From positions 194,217 to 258,216 of the forward strand of contig SVAS01000001.1 of the NCBI GenBank assembly GCA_015059285.1: DNA of 64,000 nucleotides, in the 5' to 3' direction. Source of the stretch: Bacillota bacterium. Its GTDB lineage: Bacteria; Bacillota_I; Bacilli_A; RF39; UBA660. The number at the start of each line of letters is the position of its first letter. The stretch's first letter is position 1. This document shows positions 58,778-64,000 of the stretch, piece after piece. The translations under genes were made by a program, and so were the position numbers. The notes beneath the pieces were generated by a model. It was given only the letters and a program-made list of their open reading frames with translations. It was not told the DNA's origin and ran no database searches.

Positions 58778-59562
58778 AGAAATTATTAAAATATGATTTA
58801 CAATATATCTTTAAGTTTATAATAATATTTTATAGTTTAGCTTTGTTTTTCGGAATACTAACTAGAATATTTTTAAATATAGAAAATTCATTTGTTTTAA
58901 ACATAATTGGTCAAGTTTGTAGTGGTGCTTTAATATCTATGATATTTAGTATTATAATTAATAATTTAATGCGATTATGGGTTAGATTTAGAACGAATTT
59001 TTATGGAGATGAATCGTATTTAACACATACCTTACCTATAGATAAAAAAACATTATATTTATCTAAAATTATAACAGCTATTGTAACTTTATTTGTAAGC
59101 ATAATAGTGATATTTCTAACTTTTTTTATTGCTTATGGTTCAAATGATTTTATAAACATGATTAAAGATATGTTATTACCAATTGCGGATGCATATAATA
59201 GTACTATAATTATAATTTTATTAGCATTTTTCTTTATCCTGTTTCTTGAATTTGCCAATATTTTACAATGTGGATTTACAGGAATAATTTTAGGGCATAA
59301 AAAAAATAATGGTAAAATAGGATATTCCGTATTATTTGGTTTTATTACTTATATAATTAGTCAGTTATTTGTAATAGCAATAGTACTTATATTAGCATTA
59401 TTTAATAAAGATATATTAAATTTAATTATCACAAATCAAATGATAAATATATCAGCAACTAAAATACTTATATATATGTCTATTATAATGTATACTTTAG
59501 TATTAATAATTGGGATGATTGTTAATATTAAGTTATTTAAAAAAGGTATAAATGTAGATTAA
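58771..59562 (+). CDS. ABC transporter permease of the YtrA operon
   Basis: 263 aa with six hydrophobic helices. The block FYGDESYLTHTLPIDKKTLYLSKIITAIVTLF between helices 2 and 3 is a common feature of these Firmicute permeases. Start overlaps the ATPase end, and AGGAGG lies 8 nt upstream. It forms the transporter with the preceding ATPase. Confidence 0.85.
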   Translation: MLKKLLKYDLQYIFKFIIIFYSLALFFGILTRIFLNIENSFVLNIIGQVCSGALISMIFSIIINNLMRLWVRFRTNFYGDESYLTHTLPIDKKTLYLSKIITAIVTLFVSIIVIFLTFFIAYGSNDFINMIKDMLLPIADAYNSTIIIILLAFFFILFLEFANILQCGFTGIILGHKKNNGKIGYSVLFGFITYIISQLFVIAIVLILALFNKDILNLIITNQMINISATKILIYMSIIMYTLVLIIGMIVNIKLFKKGINVD

Positions 59563-59571
59563 TAATGAATA

Positions 59572-59597
59572 AAAAGAGTAGAGATGCTCTTTTTTTA
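59572..59597 (+). terminator. Terminator of the GntR-ABC operon
   Basis: AAAGAGTA-GAGA-TGCTCTTT with a T run. Confidence 0.7.
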
Positions 59598-59663
59598 AAT
59601 ATTTCTTGCTTTGGTAAGGTAAAATAATATATAATAATTGTGTTATTTTTAAAGGGGGATAAT

Positions 59664-60908
59664 ATGCTTGAAAGATTTTTAAAATATATATCAATTGATA
59701 CAACTTCTGATTCTAACAAATATGATACACCTAGTACTTTGGGTCAATTGGATTTAGCGTCTTTATTAGTTAAAGAGTTGCATGAATTAAATTTAGATAT
59801 GGTTCATTATGATCAAGAACATTGTTATGTATATGGAGTGTTAAAAGGAAATCCAGAACTACCTAAAATTGGTTTTATTTCTCACTTGGATACATCAGAA
59901 GATGCACCTGGTAAAAATATAAGTGTTAATATTATTAAAGATTATGATGGTAATGATATTGTTTTAAATAATGGTTTAGTGCTTTCAGTTAAAGATTATC
60001 CAAATTTAAAAAATAAAGTGGGTAAGACTATTATCACTACAGATGGTAGTACTTTGCTTGGGGCAGACGACAAAGCTGGTATTGCTGAAATTATGGAAAT
60101 GCTTACATTATTTACTAATTCTAAAGAAGAACACTGCGATATTTTTGTTTGTTTTACCCCAGATGAAGAAATAGGATTAGGGACACTTCATTTAGATAAA
60201 AATTATTTTCATCCGGATTTTGCATATACAGTAGATGGTAGTGATGTAGGAGAATTTTCATATGAAAACTTTAATGCCGCAACTGCAACAATAACTATCA
60301 ACGGTTTTTCAACTCATTGTGGTACGGCTAAAGATAAAATGATTAATGCTGGAAGAATTACTACTATAATTAATTCATTATTACCAAATGAAATACCTGA
60401 AACCACAGAAGGATATGAAGGATTTTTTCATTTAGAAGAAATTTCAGGTAGTGTATCAACTGCTTCACTGAGATATTTGATAAGAGATTTTGATAAAATC
60501 AATTTTGAAAAAAGAAAACAATTATTAATTACTATAATTGATAAATTAAATAAACAATATAACTATTGTATAGATTTAAAAATTAAAGACACATATCATA
60601 ATATGTTAGATATTATTAGTCGTGAAGAAACCTTAATATCTACAACGCTTAAAGCAATTTCAAGTTTAGGAATAACTCCAAAAGTCACTCCTATTAGAGG
60701 TGGAACTGATGGTACAGAGCTTAGTTATGATGGTATTCCTTGTCCTAATTTAGGAACAGGCGGACATAATTATCATAGTGTTTATGAATATATATGTTTG
60801 GAAGATATGGAAAAAACTAGTGAAATTTTAATAGAAATTATAAAACAATTTTCTAAACAAAAAAATAAAGTTAAAAAAACTAATTTAAATAGATGTCAGG
60901 AGGGATAA
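59664..60908 (+). CDS. pepT: Peptidase T (tripeptide aminopeptidase)
   Basis: 414 aa from the ATG at 59664, preceded by AAAGGGGG; the upstream ATG is inside a leader with no site. Metal and catalytic residues of M20B are all visible: FISHLDTS, GADDKAGIAEI, TPDEEIGLG, VDGSDVGEFS, the SGSVSTASLRYLIRDF dimer block, and GGTDGTELSYDGIPCPNLGTGGHNYHS. It removes the N-terminal residue of tripeptides in the cytosol. The next gene starts 1 bp after it. Confidence 0.97.
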   Translation: MLERFLKYISIDTTSDSNKYDTPSTLGQLDLASLLVKELHELNLDMVHYDQEHCYVYGVLKGNPELPKIGFISHLDTSEDAPGKNISVNIIKDYDGNDIVLNNGLVLSVKDYPNLKNKVGKTIITTDGSTLLGADDKAGIAEIMEMLTLFTNSKEEHCDIFVCFTPDEEIGLGTLHLDKNYFHPDFAYTVDGSDVGEFSYENFNAATATITINGFSTHCGTAKDKMINAGRITTIINSLLPNEIPETTEGYEGFFHLEEISGSVSTASLRYLIRDFDKINFEKRKQLLITIIDKLNKQYNYCIDLKIKDTYHNMLDIISREETLISTTLKAISSLGITPKVTPIRGGTDGTELSYDGIPCPNLGTGGHNYHSVYEYICLEDMEKTSEILIEIIKQFSKQKNKVKKTNLNRCQEG

Positions 60909-60909
60909 A

Positions 60910-61953
60910 ATGGTTAAATTAAAGGATGCATATGAGTTTTGTGAATTATTAAAAATAGAATGCATAAAGCAAGAATTAGAAAGTCATTTAGTAGGTTATA
61001 AGGTAAATAGTTTAGGATACTCAATGGGAAAATTTTCCTTTTCACTTAGTAATGATAATGGTGAAAAAATAGAATTATGTATTTATGAAAAATCAATTAT
61101 ATTTAGTAAAAGAAGTAAATATTTGGTAGAAAACTTTGTTATTGAAGATGATTTAAAATTATTACAAACTAATGTTGAAAAAAGATCTAATGGAGTAATG
61201 GTTACTAATATAACTAAAAATTTTGATTTTTCAGAGAGATTTAATAGTCAAATAGTTTTAGCTGATATAATAGAAGATACTTATGTTTTTGATAAAGAAA
61301 AATCTATTGATTTATTTAATATTACATCTTTTGAAGATATTAAATCTGTAACCTTATTTATAAAAGTAAAGGAATTTGAACATAGCAATAGTTTAGAAAA
61401 AAACGCTAATTGCCATAGTAAATTTTCAACACATATGAATTATTTACTACCAGGTAGATTTAGAGGTGGTTATGTTGTTGCTAATTCATGTTCTAATCAT
61501 ACTTATTTAAATGGAGAAGAAGTGTCAAGATTATATGATATTGTAGATGGTGCTGATAAATTATATCGCATTTATGATTTGTATCATGGAATAATTAATC
61601 CTAGAAATGAACTTGATATTAATTGTATTAGTTTAGGACTAATTAGTCCTTATGCTTTTTCTCTTAGAAATTTAAGAGGAATAGATAAAAATGAAGAAAA
61701 AATTATTGGTAAAAGTAAAATTTTAATTTCAAATGATTATTGTAACTATGTTTGTAATTTACTTAAAGATAAATATAATTGTGATATAGATAAAGATTTT
61801 TCTAGAGATACAATTTTAGAAGGAATAGGTTATTATTTAACTGAAGATGAAAAACAAGAAATTTTAGCTGAGGAAGGATTAACGACTATAGAAGAAAGTA
61901 AAGGTTTTATTAAAAAATTTATTTCTAGATTTAAAAACAAAAAGAACGACTAA
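60910..61953 (+). CDS. Unknown protein downstream of pepT
   Basis: 347 aa, not recognised. Soluble, acidic N-terminal two-thirds with alternating beta and helical stretches; about ten cysteines and several His, including NCHSKFSTHMNYL and VANSCSNHTYL, which might bind metal (inference). The C-terminus ends in a basic amphipathic tail (FIKKFISRFKNKKND). TCAGGAGGG precedes the ATG and overlaps the pepT end. No function can be given. Confidence 0.55.
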   Translation: MVKLKDAYEFCELLKIECIKQELESHLVGYKVNSLGYSMGKFSFSLSNDNGEKIELCIYEKSIIFSKRSKYLVENFVIEDDLKLLQTNVEKRSNGVMVTNITKNFDFSERFNSQIVLADIIEDTYVFDKEKSIDLFNITSFEDIKSVTLFIKVKEFEHSNSLEKNANCHSKFSTHMNYLLPGRFRGGYVVANSCSNHTYLNGEEVSRLYDIVDGADKLYRIYDLYHGIINPRNELDINCISLGLISPYAFSLRNLRGIDKNEEKIIGKSKILISNDYCNYVCNLLKDKYNCDIDKDFSRDTILEGIGYYLTEDEKQEILAEEGLTTIEESKGFIKKFISRFKNKKND

Positions 61954-61971
61954 TATTTAGTCGGTCTTTTT
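61939..61971. terminator. Bidirectional terminator, unknown gene / restriction enzyme
   Basis: AAAAAGAACGACTAA-TAT-TTAGTCGGTCTTTTT; both stop codons lie in or next to it. Confidence 0.85.
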
Positions 61972-62625
61972 GTTTTCTAGTGTATTAATAATACTAGTCA
62001 TTTCTTGTATAAAATATTCAAAATTATCTTCAGCGTCTTCTTTTCTTTTATTGACTATTTCTTCGTAATCTATACTTAATATATCGCAAAATTCTTTACC
62101 AGTCATAATTTGATCTTCTGTAAATTCATTTTTAAAACCTTGTTTTATTTTTTCTTTTGATAATTGATTGAAAGCACAGATTTTATAATTAGTTTTAAAT
62201 TCAATTAATGAACCTATATGGTTTTTATAAAGAACAAGAGATTCATATTCACTAGAAGATTTTTTCGTATCAAAAGCATCCCCGTCTTTTAATTCAATTA
62301 TTAAGCAAGTTTTACCTGTCTTAGTTAATATAAATATTAAAAAATCAGGTTCTTTTTTATATAATGAATAAGAACTTTTTTTAGCCACTTTTTTTGTACA
62401 TAAATAAGTTCCTTCAGTGATAATACCACTATTTACGTTTAGCATAAACTCATCTAAATTGGTAATACAATTAGCTCTTTTAGCAATCATTTTTTCTAAT
62501 TCAGTACCATTTGTAATGACTGTTGATTGTGCTTTAGTTAACAAATCTGCCACTTGTTTATTTCCAGTTAAACGAAAATATCCGCCTGAACTGCTTTTTG
62601 GTTTTGCATTTCTAATCTTCGCCAT
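61957..62625 (-). CDS. Type II restriction endonuclease, PD-(D/E)xK type
   Basis: 222 aa. The catalytic core is EPDFLIFILTKTGKTCLIIELKDGD: PD, about 15 residues, then ELK, with an Asp-rich follow-up, as in PD-(D/E)xK nucleases. GNKQVADLL and the N-terminal KRANCITNLDEFML blocks are shared with MjaI/MjaII-like enzymes as far as I can recall. It overlaps the methyltransferase gene by 14 bp, so modification is translated first. Recognition sequence unknown. Confidence 0.75.
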   Translation of the reverse strand: MAKIRNAKPKSSSGGYFRLTGNKQVADLLTKAQSTVITNGTELEKMIAKRANCITNLDEFMLNVNSGIITEGTYLCTKKVAKKSSYSLYKKEPDFLIFILTKTGKTCLIIELKDGDAFDTKKSSSEYESLVLYKNHIGSLIEFKTNYKICAFNQLSKEKIKQGFKNEFTEDQIMTGKEFCDILSIDYEEIVNKRKEDAEDNFEYFIQEMTSIINTLENKKTD

Positions 62626-63286
62626 ATTCTATATCCCCCCCGATAAAGTTTCTGTTTTCTAATTTACATGCTTCAAATACTGAGTATCCACCAGCGGCTG
62701 GATCAACTACATATTCATTTTCTTTAGTAGTTGCACTAATTAGTTCACGTTGTAATTGAATTGGTTTAGAATGTGGATGTTTCTTTTCTATTTTTTCTTC
62801 CCAAACATCTGGGATATTGTGTTTAGTCCAACAATCTTTTGCTCTAACTGGTTCTTTTTGAAATACAATGATATATTCACTTTTTCTTCTGGAACGATAT
62901 CCCATACCAATTTTACCTTTATCCCAAACAATCATATCAACTAATTGTAAGCTAGTATTTTTAAACCATTTACTTGTTCCAGAACACAAATGGAATTTAT
63001 CTACCCACAAAAATAAATGACCGGATTTTTTTAAAACTCTATCAATTTGTTCTATAAATGTAATGATAGTATCTTCATCCATTTGCATTAAATCACTTCT
63101 GGCTTTTCCACGATTAACTCCTTCGTTGCCATATTTCATTTTGTCTAAAATCCCTCTATATTGAGGATCAAAAAACGCAACAGATATTTTTTCATCATTA
63201 ATGTTTTTTAGTAGTTCAACACCATCTATTTTATTTTTATGATTAACTTTTATAAGTTTTTTGTTTTTTAAAATACTATCTTTCAT
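62612..63286 (-). CDS. DNA methyltransferase, beta class (adenine-N6 or cytosine-N4)
   Basis: 224 aa. The catalytic motif IV is FFDPQYRG (a DPPY variant) near residue 35; the SAM-binding FxGxG-type motif I, VVDPAAGGYSVFEAC, comes near the C-terminus. This IV-before-I order is class beta. HLFLWVDKFHL and SRRKSEYIIVFQK are further family blocks. With the overlapping nuclease it forms a compact type II restriction-modification pair beside tRNA-Arg. GGAG precedes the ATG. Confidence 0.88.
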   Translation of the reverse strand: MKDSILKNKKLIKVNHKNKIDGVELLKNINDEKISVAFFDPQYRGILDKMKYGNEGVNRGKARSDLMQMDEDTIITFIEQIDRVLKKSGHLFLWVDKFHLCSGTSKWFKNTSLQLVDMIVWDKGKIGMGYRSRRKSEYIIVFQKEPVRAKDCWTKHNIPDVWEEKIEKKHPHSKPIQLQRELISATTKENEYVVDPAAGGYSVFEACKLENRNFIGGDIEYGED

Positions 63287-63306
63287 AATCCAACTCCTAT
63301 TTAATA

Positions 63307-63335
63307 ATTATAACATTTATAATGATGAATGTAAA
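63307..63335 (-). promoter_or_regulatory. Promoter of the restriction-modification pair
   Basis: On the minus strand TTTACA (63330-63335), 17-bp spacer ending TGT, TATAAT (63307-63312). Confidence 0.75.
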
Positions 63336-63374
63336 TTATTGTCATAGTAAAAACTTGTTTTATAAACATAAAAT

Positions 63375-63400
63375 AAAAAATTCCATAATAATGGAATTTC
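63375..63400 (-). terminator. Terminator of tRNA-Arg (CCT)
   Basis: Minus-strand AAATTCCAT-TATT-ATGGAATTT followed by T residues. Confidence 0.8.
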
Positions 63401-63410
63401 TTAATTAATA

Positions 63411-63486
63411 TGGTGTCCCCGACAGGAGTCGAACCCATATCTATCCCTTAGGAGGGGATTGCTCTATCCTGCTGAGCTACGGGGAC
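63411..63486 (-). tRNA. tRNA-Arg (CCT)
   Basis: Minus-strand cloverleaf with encoded CCA. Acceptor GTCCCCG/CGGGGAC, anticodon loop CTCCTAA giving CCT, T arm GGTTCGACTCC. It lies 11 bp after the HD gene and may be co-transcribed with it. Confidence 0.93.
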
Positions 63487-63497
63487 AAATAGCTAAG

Positions 63498-64000
63498 CTA
63501 TTTTACTAAATTTAAAAGTACAAACAAATATAGATAATTAGCTGCACAATTGAGTTTATAACTATTTTGACACAATAATTCATAACTACCAATAACTTTG
63601 TCAGTTAAATTAACAATCCAACTTTCACCATATTTAGGAATCGCTTTATAAAAAGGAAACATATGACTAACTATAATGTCTTTTTCAAGATCGTTAACTT
63701 CAAAAGTTTCACTTGCTTTAATAGCGGCTCTTTTTGGATGTGTGAAAGTATCAAACAATTTTTCTTTATCGCTTCTTTCATTGTCACTTAAGAAAAAATC
63801 ATGTAGTAAGCCACCTCTAGCAACATCTTTATAATTTAATTTTAGAGCTTTCGCAATTTTATAAGAAAAATAAGATACTTTTAAAGAGTGTTCAAATCTA
63901 GTAATCCCATGATGTTCAATCTTATTAATTTTATTAAATTCTTCATTATTTAGGATATTATTAACAATACTTAAGTATTCATAATCCTTTTTTATATTAA
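63498..64000 (-). CDS. HD-domain phosphohydrolase, 5' partial at right edge
   Basis: The frame is open from the stop at 63498 to the window edge with no ATG, so the start lies outside. The first TTG-like start at 63758 would cut the domain. HD-superfamily metal ligands are visible in order: RFEHSLKVSYFSY, GGLLHDFFLSD (HD), FTHPKRAA and IVSHMFPF. Such proteins hydrolyse nucleotide phosphates; the short uncharacterised Firmicute type is most likely. It runs in the direction of tRNA-Arg (CCT). Confidence 0.8.
   Translation of the reverse strand, partial: NIKKDYEYLSIVNNILNNEEFNKINKIEHHGITRFEHSLKVSYFSYKIAKALKLNYKDVARGGLLHDFFLSDNERSDKEKLFDTFTHPKRAAIKASETFEVNDLEKDIIVSHMFPFYKAIPKYGESWIVNLTDKVIGSYELLCQNSYKLNCAANYLYLFVLLNLVK

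Noticed and set aside
63411-63486. tRNA-Arg (CCT) as attachment site of an integrated island carrying the restriction pair
   Set aside because: No repeat of the tRNA 3' end was seen in the flanking DNA and no integrase is present.

Overview
The window is about 64 kb of very AT-rich chromosome (roughly a quarter G+C by eye) read with the standard bacterial code: Trp is TGG and TGA ends genes such as dnaB. Gene content points to an uncultured low-GC Firmicute, probably gut Bacilli of the Erysipelotrichia/RF39-like type. It has a peptidoglycan and division cluster (mraZ, rsmH, ftsL, PBP), Gram-positive replication genes (dnaB-dnaI), RNase J, a T-box upstream of thrS, and Bacilli-type spore genes (gerE, gerM, cotE, a spoIIIAH-like gene, YjcZ-like peptides). 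Its MraZ boxes are of the AAAGTGG type known from Mollicutes. No prophage, IS element or CRISPR array was seen.

Layout. 0-9.5 kb: serine hydrolase (cut by the left edge), recX, prsA, two tiny YjcZ-like genes, the mra cluster ending in a pilin-stalk-like protein, the first large pilin-like gene and a D,D-carboxypeptidase. 9.6-22.7 kb: housekeeping operons (priA-fmt-ruvAB-galE, then queA, an M3-like protein, a CofE-like ligase and miaA), with rnjA convergent. 22.7-28 kb: second pilin-like gene, ftsY-ylxM, HerA-like ATPase. 28-30 kb: four minus-strand tRNA genes, a degenerate ZnuA-like lipoprotein, yidD. 30-39 kb: rnc, yebC-like, dnaB-dnaI-RNB-like gene, T-box and thrS. 39-41 kb: sporulation genes. 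41-50 kb: ABC exporter, phosphoesterase, a tandem-HTH regulator divergent from a surface operon (InlB-type repeats plus dockerin-like modules), cotE, rpsP-khpA. 50.6-59.6 kb: third pilin-like gene, uppS-cdsA-rseP, two more ABC systems and tRNA-Leu. 59.6-64 kb: pepT, an unknown gene, a type II restriction-modification pair, tRNA-Arg and an HD-domain gene cut by the right edge.

The most unusual content is a dispersed family of three type IV pilin-like proteins. They share a nearly identical N-terminal prepilin and stalk region, and each carries a large C-terminal domain ending in a diverged stretch just before an invariant GVRPVIE motif. In the third gene that stretch is about 52% G+C by hand count and rich in C-ending codons, resembling a diversity-generating retroelement variable region, although no reverse transcriptase is in the window. 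Two of the three genes share a conserved leader of about 200 bp with repeated ATGTTATA boxes. A fourth, stalk-only relative sits at the end of the mra operon.

Promoters repeatedly show an extended -10 (TGnTATAAT), often with a poor -35. Candidate SigK-type promoters (AC-N16-CATAnnnTA) precede gerE and the YjcZ-like genes, a LexA-like box lies inside the priA promoter, and operator-like repeats sit beside three regulators. All family calls rest on reading motifs by eye; no database search was run.
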